The notes below the pieces were generated by a model. That model was not told where the DNA came from, searched no databases, and worked only from the letters and a program-made list of their open reading frames with translations. Position numbers and translations under genes: made by a program. Below are positions 25,776-35,727 of a DNA stretch of 64,000 nucleotides, one piece after another. Source of the stretch: Marivita cryptomonadis (GTDB taxonomy: Bacteria > Pseudomonadota > Alphaproteobacteria > Rhodobacterales > Rhodobacteraceae); the NCBI RefSeq assembly GCF_002115725.1, contig NZ_JFKD01000004.1, positions 186,001 through 250,000 of the forward strand. Reading direction: 5' to 3'. Each line of letters starts with the position of its first letter. The stretch's first letter is position 1.

Positions 25776-28003
25776 GTCGGCTCCTCCTGAGACGTGGTCC
25801 GGGACTGGCTCATTCGTCGCCCGATCTGAACCCGACCCACCAGCAATTGCAGCAAGCCAACGGCTGCCAACATCACGAAAATCAGCGTGGTGGAATAGGC
25901 GATTGCGAGGCCGTAGTCGTTATTCTCGACCCGCCCGATGATATAGCTGGTGGCCATGTCGTATTCGGCCGAAACAAGAAAGATCACGGCCGAGATCGCG
26001 GTCATTGCCCGCACAAAGCTGTAGACCAACGCGGCAAGGATCGCCGGCCGCAGCAACGGCAGGATGATCCGCCGAAAGGTCTGCCACGAGTTCGCACCCA
26101 GAGTGAGCGAAGACTCGTCAAGGCTTCGGTCGAGTTGAGACATGGACGCAATACCCGCCCGAACGCCAACCGGCATGTTGCGGAAGATGAAACTGATCAC
26201 AAGGATCACACCGGTTCCGGTGATCTCGATGGGCGGTACGTTGAAGGCAAGGATATAGCTGACGCCGATCACCGTTCCGGGGATGGCAAAGGACAGCATC
26301 GTGCCAAATTCAAAGGCGTTCTTGCCCGCAAAGCTTTGGCGGGTCAGCAGGTAGGCCGTCACCAGACCTACCGCGGCTGTGAGCGGGGCGGCAATCGCGG
26401 CGATGGTGATGGTGGTCCAGAAACTGTCCCAAGCGGCACCGGTCCAGCGGATGCCTTCCTCCTCAAAACGTACGGAGAACGCGGTCACGTAGTGCTTGAA
26501 CGTCAGCGAATTGTTGACGCCCCAAAGCTCTACCACGCTGCCATAAATGATCATCGCATAGACTGCAGCGGTGAACAGTGCCCAGCCTAGGGCAACAATC
26601 ATCACCGGAATGGCAAGGCCGTTGGGCATCAGCGGATGCACCCCTGAATCCCCTTTGCCAGTGACGGTGGTGTAGCTTTTCTTACCGAGCCACATACGCT
26701 GCGCGTAAAACGCCGACAGGGTGAAGAACAGCAGCACGATCGCCAACACGGCGGCGCGCCCTTGGTCATACTGGGCACCTACGATGGCAAAGAAAATCTC
26801 GGTCGACAGAACGTCGAAATTGCCGCCCAGAACCAGCGGATTGCCAAAATCGGCCATGCTTTCGATGAAACCTAGCAGGAAAGCATTGGCCAGACCGGGG
26901 CGCATGAGCGGCAGGGAGACCGTCTTGAACGTCTGCCACCGGTTCGCGCGCAGGGTTTGCGCGGCTTCTTCCATTGACGGCGAGACCCCTTCGACCACGC
27001 CGATCAGCACCAGAAAGGCGATGGGCGTGAAGGCAAGGGTCTGGGCGATCAGGACGCCGGGCATACCATACAGCCAGCGTGTGGGTTGCATCCCGAACAG
27101 CTCTGCAAAGTACTGGGTGACGGTTCCGGACAATCCGAACAGAAGGATCAGCGCGAGGCCGATCACGAAGGGCGGCGTGATGATTGGCAATACGGTCAGG
27201 GCGCGCAGCGCACGCTTATAGCGAAAGCCAGAACGGGTGACGACCAGCGCAAACGCAAGGCCAAGCGCTGTGGTGATGAAGCCCACCATGATCGCAAGGA
27301 AGAGCGAGTTCCAAGCGGCGCCACAGCGTGCACCCCATAAGCATCCGAGCCCCCACAAGCGGTCGTCGAAGAACTTGGCAAAGAAGACCGAAATAGAATA
27401 GGCGCCGTCCTCTGTCACAAACGCGGCGAACAGCATTTTTGCGATGGGGAAGAACACGAAGGCGGTCACGATCGTGATGACGCCGCCAATGGCGCTGACC
27501 ACGAACACGTCACCATTGATTGCACCCCGTGCGGCGATGCCTTGGGTCAGAAGAAACAGAAAGGCAGAGGCACAGATCATCGCGCCGTAGCCCATGCCGA
27601 ATTGGCGCAGGCGGATGTCGCCAAAGAGCGACGCCAGCCAATCGTAGTTAAAGCCTCGGATACCAATCGAGAAGCCCTGCGCGATCAACCAGCCAAAGCC
27701 CAAAGCGCCGGACAGGATCAAAATGCCGGAATAAAGCGGGTCGGACTTGACGCGGCCCAGCACCAGAATGGGCAGGGTCAGTGGGATGAGAAGTGGGGCA
27801 AGCCAGATTTTCTCGCCTTGTCCGATCAGAAAGGCGGCTGGCGCATAGTCGGCATCGAAGGGATAGCCACCGAACAGCCATTCGAACGACCAAAGGCCGT
27901 CCTCCACCATGTACCAAGGCAGAAGGCAGTAGCCGACCCACCCGGCGACGATCCAGAAGATCAATGCCGGGTGGGTGGTCTTATCAGTCGTAGAAGCGCG
28001 CAC
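25772..28003 (-). CDS. ABC transporter double permease (AfuB/FbpB type)
   Basis: The 743-residue membrane protein contains two binding-protein-dependent transport domains fused in one chain. EAA-like loops are EEAAQTLRANRWQTFKTVSL in the first half and DESSLTLGANSWQTFRRII in the second. Extra hydrophobic segments precede the first domain. It starts with GTG immediately after the binding-protein stop (TAAGTG). FbpB-like fused permeases serve iron, hexose-phosphate and 2-aminoethylphosphonate importers. Context here favours a phosphorylated compound. Confidence 0.83.
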   Translation of the reverse strand: MRASTTDKTTHPALIFWIVAGWVGYCLLPWYMVEDGLWSFEWLFGGYPFDADYAPAAFLIGQGEKIWLAPLLIPLTLPILVLGRVKSDPLYSGILILSGALGFGWLIAQGFSIGIRGFNYDWLASLFGDIRLRQFGMGYGAMICASAFLFLLTQGIAARGAINGDVFVVSAIGGVITIVTAFVFFPIAKMLFAAFVTEDGAYSISVFFAKFFDDRLWGLGCLWGARCGAAWNSLFLAIMVGFITTALGLAFALVVTRSGFRYKRALRALTVLPIITPPFVIGLALILLFGLSGTVTQYFAELFGMQPTRWLYGMPGVLIAQTLAFTPIAFLVLIGVVEGVSPSMEEAAQTLRANRWQTFKTVSLPLMRPGLANAFLLGFIESMADFGNPLVLGGNFDVLSTEIFFAIVGAQYDQGRAAVLAIVLLFFTLSAFYAQRMWLGKKSYTTVTGKGDSGVHPLMPNGLAIPVMIVALGWALFTAAVYAMIIYGSVVELWGVNNSLTFKHYVTAFSVRFEEEGIRWTGAAWDSFWTTITIAAIAAPLTAAVGLVTAYLLTRQSFAGKNAFEFGTMLSFAIPGTVIGVSYILAFNVPPIEITGTGVILVISFIFRNMPVGVRAGIASMSQLDRSLDESSLTLGANSWQTFRRIILPLLRPAILAALVYSFVRAMTAISAVIFLVSAEYDMATSYIIGRVENNDYGLAIAYSTTLIFVMLAAVGLLQLLVGRVQIGRRMSQSRTTSQEEPT

Positions 28004-29029
28004 TTACTGCGGCAGGGTCGAGACGTCTTCGTCCCACTTCTGCAACAGCCGCTTACGTTCGTCGGACGATCCGTACTTCTTGAAGTCGTAGTTGATCAGT
28101 TTGATCGTCGACATGTCCGGCGCGCTGTCCGAGGTTTGCGCGCCCTTGTTGGACGGGACCTGGAAGGCGTTGACCTGAAGCGCGAGGTTCTGCGCGTCTG
28201 CACTCAGCGCCCAGTCGTAGAAGGCCTTGGCTTCGTCTTCGTTGCGCGCCCCGTCGATGATGGACATGGAGCCGATCTCATAACCCGTGCCTTCGCAAGG
28301 GGCCACAACCTTGATCGGGAAACCTGCGACGGCCTGTGCCACGGCGTCATGCATGAAGACGATGCCGATGGTGCTTTCGCCCCGGCCCGCCGCCTTGATC
28401 GGGGCAGAGCCCGACTTGGTGTACTGGTTGATATTGGCGTGCAGGCCTTTCATGAAATCGAACCCTTCGTCCTCGCCGAAGATCTGCACCATGGAGGCGA
28501 GCGTGGTGTACGCAGTGCCTGACGAATTCGGGTTCGCCATCTGAACGTGGCCCTTGTATTCGGGCTTCAGAAGGTCTTTCCAACACGCCGGCTCGGGCAG
28601 GTTGTTGGCGGCCAAAAGGTCGGTGTTGTAGCCATAGCCAAGCGCACCAGAATAGATGCCGATGGTTCGGTTGCCCGCGCTTTCGGCTTGGGAAATGGCC
28701 CAGTCATGCAATTCGCCCCGCATCGGCGAGACATATTCCATGGTCAGACCTTCTTCGGCGGCCTGCAAATGGGGGTCGCCCGTGCCGCCCCACCAGACGT
28801 CACCCTTCGGGTTCGACGACTCGGCGCGGATCTGCGCAAAGGTTTCGCCCGAGGATTTCCGGGTCATGTTCACGTCGATGCCGGTTGCGTCTTCAAAGCC
28901 GCGCGCCATCAGTTGGCACCACTCTTCCTGCGCCGAACAATACAGCGTCAGTTTCTCGGCTTGCGCCGCGGACATCGACGCGGCCAGCGCGATGACAGTC
29001 CCGAGGGCTGTTGTGGTTAATTTCTTCAT
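28004..29029 (-). CDS. ABC transporter substrate-binding protein (AfuA/FbpA-like)
   Basis: The mature protein follows a signal peptide ending SMSAAQA and begins EKLTLYCSAQEEWCQLMARG, the pattern of ferric or sugar-phosphate binding proteins of this class. ATG at 29029 is chosen because GGGAGG precedes it. I see no paired Tyr-Tyr motif typical of ferric binders at the C-terminus, and the residues SSGTAYTTL and GARNEDEAKAF are seen in AfuA-like proteins. The likely ligand is a phosphorylated sugar or similar organophosphate, but iron cannot be ruled out by eye. Confidence 0.78.
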   Translation of the reverse strand: MKKLTTTALGTVIALAASMSAAQAEKLTLYCSAQEEWCQLMARGFEDATGIDVNMTRKSSGETFAQIRAESSNPKGDVWWGGTGDPHLQAAEEGLTMEYVSPMRGELHDWAISQAESAGNRTIGIYSGALGYGYNTDLLAANNLPEPACWKDLLKPEYKGHVQMANPNSSGTAYTTLASMVQIFGEDEGFDFMKGLHANINQYTKSGSAPIKAAGRGESTIGIVFMHDAVAQAVAGFPIKVVAPCEGTGYEIGSMSIIDGARNEDEAKAFYDWALSADAQNLALQVNAFQVPSNKGAQTSDSAPDMSTIKLINYDFKKYGSSDERKRLLQKWDEDVSTLPQ

Positions 29030-29089
29030 TACGTTTCCTCCCATTGAGTTCAACTTGCCCGGGTTTCCCGGTGTTTTATGTGCTCGACG

Positions 29090-29563
29090 TTATGCCGATT
29101 TTCGCATGTCCTCGATTGCGGCGATCGTGGTTCGCTTGTCAGCGACATCGCGAAGAAGCATCGCCAGTTCTTTTTCTTCGACCAGTTTCGCTGCCTTCTT
29201 GGGCGAGAACCAATGCCGCTTTCTTTGTTTGCTTTCTTTCCAGCGGCGTTTCAGTTTTTCGACAACCATCGGATAAAGTGTCACGCGGCAGGGGGTCTTC
29301 GTGCCGTCGTCCATACGCTTGTCGTAATGATAGTGGCCAATCGGTGTGTCCGAGATAAACCCGATAGCCCCGGCCTCTTCCAAGGCTTCGATTTCGGCGG
29401 CGCGCCACGGCTTGGTGCCGTCCATTTGCCAGCCTTTGGGCATCACCCAGCGTCCCCGGTCCCGCGATGTGACCATGAGAACGCGCAGTTTGCCGTTCTT
29501 GTCCCAATGCACTGGAAGCGCTGCGATCTGGTCGGTCACCGGTGTCGCCTTAGCCTTGCTCAT
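29090..29563 (-). CDS. Nudix hydrolase, diphosphoinositol-polyphosphate-hydrolase-like
   Basis: The 157-residue Nudix protein contains RGRWVMPKGWQMDGTKPWRA, like DIPP-type hydrolases. The Nudix box (44-66) is imperfect: Thr50 replaces the first Glu and Ile58 replaces the Arg of REUXEE. Glu59, Glu62, Glu63 and Gly65 are retained. Activity is therefore possible but uncertain. It overlaps the Na/Pi transporter gene by 4 bp and precedes the AfuA-like gene by 60 bp. Substrates may be inositol pyrophosphates or dinucleotide polyphosphates. Confidence 0.78.
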   Translation of the reverse strand: MSKAKATPVTDQIAALPVHWDKNGKLRVLMVTSRDRGRWVMPKGWQMDGTKPWRAAEIEALEEAGAIGFISDTPIGHYHYDKRMDDGTKTPCRVTLYPMVVEKLKRRWKESKQRKRHWFSPKKAAKLVEEKELAMLLRDVADKRTTIAAIEDMRKSA

Positions 29564-31221
29564 GCCGAACCTCCAACGCTGCGGGGGCGGGCAAGGCGGC
29601 TTTCAAGCAGGTCGCCGGTTTCTTCGGCGATGGGATAGGCGACATAGGTCAGCGCGGCGTTGATCTGTTTGAGCACGCGCAATGTTTCCTGATGGATATT
29701 GGTCGTTTCGACACTGGCAATGGCCCCGCGTTGCAGGCGCTTTAGGTGGCGTTCCTGAAGCTTTTGTTCCTCGATGCGGATGCGATCCTTTTCAGCCACA
29801 AGTTGCCGCGCGGCTTCGGCATCTCCGGTGGTCAGAACGCTGAGAGCAAGTTGGCCATTGGTGACGATCTGATCGTGAAAATGCGCGATGTCCGCAAGAC
29901 CTTCATCGGAAAAGGTGATGGCTTCATCCGACATCTTCTTGGCCAATCCGACAAGATTCACCGCAATACGGTCAGCGGCTTCTTCAAGGCTGTTGGCCAT
30001 CGCCACGATTTCCAGGGTCTTTTTGTCCTGTTCCGGTTTGATGTTGGTTTCGCGCAAGCGCGAGACATAAATCTTGGTCTCGAAATGCATGCGGTCGATC
30101 TCGTCTTCGCGGCGTTCGATCATGCGCGCTTGTTCCGGATCCCAGTCGCGGAAAAGGTGCATCACTGACAGCAGAATAGCCTGCACGGTTTCCGACATGC
30201 GCAACAGTTCGCGCTGCGCACAGGCCAAAGCCAAAGGCGGATGGTCAAGTGCATCCGGGTCCAGCGCGCTGAGCGAGGTCGACTCTGGCATGCTGTGACG
30301 AGGGAGCGTCGCGTTGGCGAGGCGGGTGATTGGTGTAACAAGCGGGAGTGCGACCAGAAGCAGCGTTCCGTTCAGCAAGATGTGCAGTGCCACCACCTGC
30401 TGTGCTGCACCAGCGCCCAGCATGCCCAGATCGACCGACCCGCTGATCAGAACGATCAGGAAGACCAATGTCATGCTGCCGCGCGCCACAAGATTCCCCA
30501 GCGCAATCAACCGGGCGGGACGTTCCGCTGTCCACAACAATGCAAACGGAATGGCAGCCCCGCCAAGGTTTGCGCCAATGACCAGCGCCGCAGCCACAGG
30601 GGCGGTGATCAGACCTGTTGCAGCGAAGGTGGCAAAGGTCAGAACAGCGGCAAGGCTGGAATGCATCGCCCAAGTCAGCACTGCCCCAAGCACATATGCG
30701 CTGACGAGGTCATCTCTGAAATAGCTTGCGATGCTTTGGATGATGGCGTTGTCGCCAATGGGTGCCGTCGCTTCGCGGATCATGCCCAGCGAAATGAACA
30801 CAAGCGCGAGGCCGATGATGATGCGCCCGACTTGTTTGGTCTTGCGGGAATGCGCCTTGAAGAACGCTGTGACCCCGATCAGAAGCGCGAAAGGAAGAAC
30901 TGCGTCGACCGGCAGGATCAGCACACGGGTCATCAGGGCAGAGCCCAATTCAGCGCCCAAAACCAAGGCGAGCGCGGTATGGGGGGCCAACATTCCTGAT
31001 ACCGCAAAGCCTGCGCTGATCAGGGCGACGGCCGTAGCGCTTTGCATGATCATTGCGGCAAAGCTCCCACCGGCCGCGGCGGATACCGAATTCCCCGAAA
31101 GGCGTTTCAGGCCTGATTTGAGCTCGGGCATGAAAGCGCGTTCGACACCGGTTCGGATCAGCCGCGTTGACCACATCAGCAACGCGACCGCCGCTGCAAG
31201 TTGTGCTGCGAGGACGATCAT
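29560..31221 (-). CDS. Na/Pi-cotransporter-family membrane protein with PhoU-like tail
   Basis: The protein is 553 residues from ATG 31221; longer in-frame starts would run into the divergent promoter. The N-terminal half has two Na_Pi_cotrans repeats, including MIMQSATAVALISAGFAVSG and AMHSSLAAVLTFATFAATG. The C-terminal half is soluble, helical and PhoU-like, with SLEEAADRIAVNLVGLAKKM. It probably exports or imports phosphate with sodium. It is the first gene of a minus-strand cluster ending at the histidine-phosphatase-like gene. Confidence 0.82.
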   Translation of the reverse strand: MIVLAAQLAAAVALLMWSTRLIRTGVERAFMPELKSGLKRLSGNSVSAAAGGSFAAMIMQSATAVALISAGFAVSGMLAPHTALALVLGAELGSALMTRVLILPVDAVLPFALLIGVTAFFKAHSRKTKQVGRIIIGLALVFISLGMIREATAPIGDNAIIQSIASYFRDDLVSAYVLGAVLTWAMHSSLAAVLTFATFAATGLITAPVAAALVIGANLGGAAIPFALLWTAERPARLIALGNLVARGSMTLVFLIVLISGSVDLGMLGAGAAQQVVALHILLNGTLLLVALPLVTPITRLANATLPRHSMPESTSLSALDPDALDHPPLALACAQRELLRMSETVQAILLSVMHLFRDWDPEQARMIERREDEIDRMHFETKIYVSRLRETNIKPEQDKKTLEIVAMANSLEEAADRIAVNLVGLAKKMSDEAITFSDEGLADIAHFHDQIVTNGQLALSVLTTGDAEAARQLVAEKDRIRIEEQKLQERHLKRLQRGAIASVETTNIHQETLRVLKQINAALTYVAYPIAEETGDLLESRLARPRSVGGSA

Positions 31222-31389
31222 TTTGGAATGTCCGTACCAGCGTAGTGCCGAAGCATATCGAGCGATGCACCTTCCATGGTTTGGTGTTTGTAAAAATCTG
31301 AGCACTCTGATGAGGCTTATGCAACAAAAATATTTGCAAAATGCAGGAAAGACCACAAAACTGGCAAAACATTCGAGTCGGGGCGACAC

Positions 31390-32205
31390 ATGTCAAACAC
31401 AGAAACTCAGGACTTCAATGCAGAGACCGGACCCGTCCGGCTCAAGAAGTCCGATCGCCGTCGTCAAATCCTACTCGAGCTAAAGTTGCGTCCTCACGTG
31501 CGCATCAGCGAGCTGGCGCGCCGTTTCAACGTCTCGACCGAGACCGTGCGACGTGATGTTGACGCGCTTTGCGATGATGGCCTGATCTCGCGGGCGCATG
31601 GGGGCGCTTCGGCCCCTTCGCAGGGGCATTATCCGGGTCTGGATGAACGCACCAACGCACATATCGAAGAACGCGAACGCATCGGCCTCAAAGCTGCCGA
31701 ATTGGTGCAGGATGGTGAGACGGTGATGATCGATTCCGGGTCCACCACCATTCAGCTTGCGCGGGCTTTGGCCTTTCGTGGCACGCAATGCACGGTGATT
31801 ACGAACTCGATCCCGGTTGCCATGACAATTGGCCATGGCGCACCCGAAGTGCTGTTGTGTCCGGGCGAATATCTGGCTGCGGAATCGGCGGTGATCGGGA
31901 CCGAAACGCTCGAGTTTCTGGCGCGCTTCAACGTGGATCGCTGTATGATTGGTGCATCGGGCCTGTCTTCGGAAGGTCCTTCGGAGACGGTGCGTGGCTT
32001 TGCTGCGGTCAAGCGGATGATGCTCAGCCGGGCTGCCAAACGGCACCTGCTGATCGACTCGCGCAAATTTGGCCGCAAGGGGTTGGCCCATGTGGGAGAA
32101 ATGGCTGACCTCAATTCCATCGTCGTGGATGCGCGTCCGAAAGGAGACCTGTTGGCGGCGCTGGACGGGGCAGATGTGGAGGTGATCGTCGCCCGTGACG
32201 CATGA
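31390..32205 (+). CDS. DeoR-family regulator, GlpR-like
   Basis: The 271-residue protein has an N-terminal DeoR winged helix (RRRQILLELKLRPHVRISEL, then FNVSTETVRRDVDAL) and a C-terminal DeoR sensor domain with MIDSGSTTIQLARAL. DeoR regulators bind phosphorylated sugars; GlpR binds glycerol 3-phosphate. It sits 54 bp before the PhnD-like gene and upstream of the ugp operon. I infer that it senses an organophosphate delivered by one of these importers. Confidence 0.83.
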   Translation: MSNTETQDFNAETGPVRLKKSDRRRQILLELKLRPHVRISELARRFNVSTETVRRDVDALCDDGLISRAHGGASAPSQGHYPGLDERTNAHIEERERIGLKAAELVQDGETVMIDSGSTTIQLARALAFRGTQCTVITNSIPVAMTIGHGAPEVLLCPGEYLAAESAVIGTETLEFLARFNVDRCMIGASGLSSEGPSETVRGFAAVKRMMLSRAAKRHLLIDSRKFGRKGLAHVGEMADLNSIVVDARPKGDLLAALDGADVEVIVARDA

Positions 32206-32259
32206 CTAGAAGACAACGTTAAACGGCGAAAAACGCCGCATTCTTGGGAGGAAAGACAC

Positions 32260-33234
32260 ATGAAACTGGATATCAAACTCTTGTTGGGCGCATCGGCACT
32301 TGCCTTGATGTCGTTTGGCACGACGGCGTCCGCACAAGATTGTCCGCGTGGCGATCTGGATGATCGTTTCTGCGACGTCGACGGTGATCTGCTGGCCGAT
32401 ACACCGACTGACCCGGCAGATCTTGTTGACCCGGACACGCTCATCTTTGCGTACACTCCGGTGGAAGACCCTGCGGTCTACAAAGAGGCGTGGTCGGATT
32501 TTCTGACTCATTTGGAAGCTGAAACCGGAAAGTCGGTTGTTTTCTTCCCGGTTCAGAACAACGCGGCTCAGATCGAGGCAATGCGTTCGGGACGTCTGCA
32601 CATCGCGGGCTTCAACACCGGGTCCAACCCGCTGGCCGTGAACTGCGCAGGTTTCAACCCGTTCACCATCATGGCGTCGGACGACGGCAATTTTGGCTAT
32701 GAGATGGAAATCATCACGTATCCCGGATCGGGGATCACATCCCCCGCAGACATCAAGGGCACGCAGTTGGCGTTCACCTCGCCCACATCCAATTCGGGCT
32801 TCAAAGCACCGTCTGCAATTCTGAAGGCGGAATTCGGCCTTGAAGCCGAACGCGATTTCGAGCCGGTTTTCTCGGGCAAGCATGACAACTCCATCCTCGG
32901 GGTGGCCAACAAGGATTACCCGGCCGCCGCGATCGCCAACTCGGTCATGAGCCGGATGATCGAGCGCGAAGTGATTACGCCTGATCAGGTCACCTCGATC
33001 TACAAATCGCAGACCTTCCCGACCACTGGTTTCGGCACGGCGCACAATCTGGCACCCGAATTGAAAGACAAGATCAAGAACGCGTTTTTCAATTTCGAAT
33101 GGGAAGGCACATCGCTCAAGGCCGAGTTCGAAAAGTCGAACGAGGGTCAGTTCCTGCCGATGACCTACAAGGAATTCTGGGACGTGATCCGCAAGATCGA
33201 CGCAGCCAACGGCGTGTCTTACGCCTGCGAATAA
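32260..33234 (+). CDS. PhnD-family phosphate/phosphite/phosphonate binding protein with Asp-rich N-terminus
   Basis: The 324-residue protein has a signal peptide ending TASAQ. An Asp-rich stretch with two Cys follows, including DVDGDLLAD, which looks like an EF-hand-type DxDGD loop. The PhnD domain has FPVQNNAAQIEAMRSGRLHI and ending in VSYACE. This class occurs in phosphorus-scavenging ABC importers. It heads a D-C-E-E operon with its own regulator. The ligand could be phosphonate, phosphite or a phosphate ester. Confidence 0.8.
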   Translation: MKLDIKLLLGASALALMSFGTTASAQDCPRGDLDDRFCDVDGDLLADTPTDPADLVDPDTLIFAYTPVEDPAVYKEAWSDFLTHLEAETGKSVVFFPVQNNAAQIEAMRSGRLHIAGFNTGSNPLAVNCAGFNPFTIMASDDGNFGYEMEIITYPGSGITSPADIKGTQLAFTSPTSNSGFKAPSAILKAEFGLEAERDFEPVFSGKHDNSILGVANKDYPAAAIANSVMSRMIEREVITPDQVTSIYKSQTFPTTGFGTAHNLAPELKDKIKNAFFNFEWEGTSLKAEFEKSNEGQFLPMTYKEFWDVIRKIDAANGVSYACE

Positions 33235-33254
33235 TCCAACTTTCCGACGAAAGG

Positions 33255-33273
33255 CAGGCCCGTCATGGGCCTG
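33255..33273 (+). promoter_or_regulatory. Stem-loop after the PhnD-like gene
   Basis: CAGGCCC (33255-33261) and GGGCCTG (33267-33273) form a 7-bp stem with loop GTCAT between the binding-protein and ATPase genes. It overlaps an in-frame ATG at 33265, which is one reason the ATG at 33301 is preferred for the ATPase. Confidence 0.5.
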
Positions 33274-33300
33274 TCACATTGCCGCGTTAGGGGCCTTCTT

Positions 33301-34095
33301 ATGCTGCGTCTTCAAAAGCTTACAAAAACATACAAGACCGGTGATCAAGCGCTGAAAGCAATTGATCTCGAAGTGCCCAAAGGTCAGGTTCTGGCCTTGA
33401 TCGGCCCGTCTGGCGCTGGCAAATCCACCATGATCCGCTGCATCAATCGGTTGGTCGAACCGACAAGCGGTGCTGTGATTCTGGAGAACACGGATCTAAC
33501 CAAACTTGGTCCGGGCGCCTTGCGGCGGGCGCGGCGCGAGATGGGGATGATCTTTCAGGAGTACGCGCTGGTCGAACGCTTGACGGTGATGGAAAACGTG
33601 CTTTCGGGGCGTCTGGGCTATGTCGGTTTCTGGCGCAGCTTCCTGCGACGCTATCCGCAGGCGGATGTGGACGAGGCGTTTCGTCTGCTCGACCGGGTGG
33701 GGCTGTTGCATATGGCCGACAAGCGCGCCGACGAATTGTCAGGAGGGCAGCGCCAGCGTGTCGGGATCTGCCGTGCGTTGATTCAAAACCCCAAGCTTTT
33801 GCTGGTGGACGAGCCGACCGCGTCGCTTGACCCCAAGACCAGCCGTCAGATCATGCGGTTGATTACCGAACTTTGTCGTGAACGCGGGCTGGCGGCGATC
33901 ATCAACATTCACGATGTGGCGCTGGCGCAGATGTTTGTGCCGCGCATCGTTGGTCTGCGCTTCGGAGAGATCGTCTTCGACGGTGTGCCGGCGGCGTTGA
34001 CTGCCGAAAAGCTGACCGAAATTTACGGAGAGGAAGACTGGGAGGCGACCATTGAAGCTGTCGAGGACGACGAAGAGGTCGAGGCCGCACAATGA
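33301..34095 (+). CDS. phnC: Phosphonate-type ABC transporter ATP-binding protein
   Basis: The 264-residue PhnC-family ATPase has Walker [26 protein letters not shown], signature [15 protein letters not shown], Walker [14 protein letters not shown] and HDVALAQ. The start at 33301 gives [11 protein letters not shown], the usual PhnC N-terminus. The C-terminal tail is acidic. Its stop overlaps the first permease gene (ATGA). Confidence 0.87.
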   Translation: MLRLQKLTKTYKTGDQALKAIDLEVPKGQVLALIGPSGAGKSTMIRCINRLVEPTSGAVILENTDLTKLGPGALRRARREMGMIFQEYALVERLTVMENVLSGRLGYVGFWRSFLRRYPQADVDEAFRLLDRVGLLHMADKRADELSGGQRQRVGICRALIQNPKLLLVDEPTASLDPKTSRQIMRLITELCRERGLAAIINIHDVALAQMFVPRIVGLRFGEIVFDGVPAALTAEKLTEIYGEEDWEATIEAVEDDEEVEAAQ

Positions 34096-34907
34096 GCCAC
34101 CGTGAATTGGACGATATGCTGGGTACGAAGTGGCGCAAGCCGCACTTTGTCACGAACCCTGCGTTGCGATTGAGCCTGATCGTCGGGTTCATCGCATACC
34201 TAATCGCCGCCTTCATGACCATCGAGGTCGATTGGGGGCGCGTCTACGAAGGTTTGGATCGCGGGTGGCAATTCGTGTTGGCCTTCACCAAGCCCGACTT
34301 CGTGAGCCGTGCCAGTGATATCTGGGAAGGCTTGCTGGAAAGCATCGTGATGACCGTTGCCGCATCGGTCGTGGGTATCCTGATCTCGATTCCGATTGGT
34401 CTGGGTGCAGCCCGCAACATTGCGCCGCTGCCGGTCTATGTGATCTGCCGAGGGATCGTTGCGATCAGCCGCGCCTTGCAGGAAATCATCGTGGCCATCC
34501 TTTTGGTCGCAATCTTTGGATTTGGTCCCTTGGCCGGCTTCCTGACCCTGTCGTTTGCCACGATCGGTTTCTTGTCCAAGCTCTTGGCTGAAGACATTGA
34601 ATCGATGGACAAGGTTCAAGCAGAAGCGATCAAGGCGTCAGGCGCAAAGTGGATGCAATGGATCAATTACGGTGTGCAACCGCAAGTCATGCCACGACTT
34701 GTTGGATTGTCCATATACCGCGTCGACATCAATTTCCGCGAGAGCGCCATCCTTGGACTGGTGGGCGCCGGCGGTATTGGCGCAACGCTTAACACGGCGT
34801 TTGATCGGTACGAGTACGACACTGCAGCGGCCATCCTGATCCTGATCATCGGGATTGTTATGGCGCTGGAATACCTGTCGGGCGTCATTCGGGCGAGGGT
34901 CCAGTAA
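34092..34907 (+). CDS. phnE: Phosphonate-type ABC transporter permease 1
   Basis: The 271-residue PhnE-family permease has about six membrane segments. Its EAA-like loop is [20 protein letters not shown], and [21 protein letters not shown] follows, the segment typical of PhnE. It shares its last base with the start of the second permease, so the two are coupled and probably form a heterodimer. Confidence 0.87.
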   Translation: MSHRELDDMLGTKWRKPHFVTNPALRLSLIVGFIAYLIAAFMTIEVDWGRVYEGLDRGWQFVLAFTKPDFVSRASDIWEGLLESIVMTVAASVVGILISIPIGLGAARNIAPLPVYVICRGIVAISRALQEIIVAILLVAIFGFGPLAGFLTLSFATIGFLSKLLAEDIESMDKVQAEAIKASGAKWMQWINYGVQPQVMPRLVGLSIYRVDINFRESAILGLVGAGGIGATLNTAFDRYEYDTAAAILILIIGIVMALEYLSGVIRARVQ

Positions 34908-35722
34908 TGCCAGTGCTCGAGAAAGACGGCGCACAGATCTGGCGTCGGCACACTTTGCGCGAAAAGCTGGTGCGCTGGTTCGGCTGGCTTTTGGGGCTCC
35001 TCGTGTTCGCCATTTGTTGGCAAATCATCTCGCAATCGACCACATGGTTCTTCGTCTGGGACGCACCGCGCATCGCGAATGACATCTGGACCCGCGCGAC
35101 ACCGCCACGTTGGGAATACATCACCCAATTGGGTCGCCCGATCTGGGACACGTTGAACATCGCGACATTGGGCACGATCATCGCCCTGTTTCTTGCGGTG
35201 CCGGTCGCGTTCCTTGCGGCGCGCAACACAACACCCTCGGCGCTATTTATCCGGCCCGTTGCTTTGCTCATTATCGTGTCGACGCGGTCGATCAATTCAC
35301 TGATCTGGGCATTGTTGTTGATTGCAATCATCGGACCCGGTGTCTTTGCCGGTGTCATCGCCATTGCGATCCGGTCCATCGGGTTTTGTGCGAAATTGCT
35401 TTACGAAGCCATCGAAGAGATTGACCACGCACAGGTCGAAGCGATCACAGCCACAGGCGCGTCGCGCTGGCAGGTTATGGCCTATGGGATCGTGCCGCAG
35501 ATCATGCCCGCTTTTGCCGGTGTTGCGGTGTTCCGCTGGGACATCAACATTCGAGAATCCACGGTTTTGGGTTTGGTTGGTGCTGGCGGGATCGGTCTGC
35601 AACTGTCGTCGTCGCTCAACGTGCTTGCGTGGCCTCAGGTCAGCCTGATCCTGCTTGTCATCCTCGCGGCTGTCGTCCTCAGCGAATGGGTGTCTGCAAA
35701 AGTCCGAGGAGCGATCATTTGA
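34907..35722 (+). CDS. phnE: Phosphonate-type ABC transporter permease 2
   Basis: The second PhnE-type permease is 271 residues long with the loop EAITATGASRWQVMAYGIVP and [21 protein letters not shown]. It pairs with the preceding permease. The two differ enough that they are not a recent tandem duplication. The stop is followed at once by the HAD-family gene. Confidence 0.87.
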   Translation: MPVLEKDGAQIWRRHTLREKLVRWFGWLLGLLVFAICWQIISQSTTWFFVWDAPRIANDIWTRATPPRWEYITQLGRPIWDTLNIATLGTIIALFLAVPVAFLAARNTTPSALFIRPVALLIIVSTRSINSLIWALLLIAIIGPGVFAGVIAIAIRSIGFCAKLLYEAIEEIDHAQVEAITATGASRWQVMAYGIVPQIMPAFAGVAVFRWDINIRESTVLGLVGAGGIGLQLSSSLNVLAWPQVSLILLVILAAVVLSEWVSAKVRGAII

Positions 35723-35727
35723 CGGTG

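Noticed and set aside
28004..29029. Calling the AfuA-like protein a ferric-iron binding protein
   Set aside because: The general family fits, but I see no clear Tyr-Tyr iron ligand pair and the neighbours concern phosphorus compounds. I left the ligand open.
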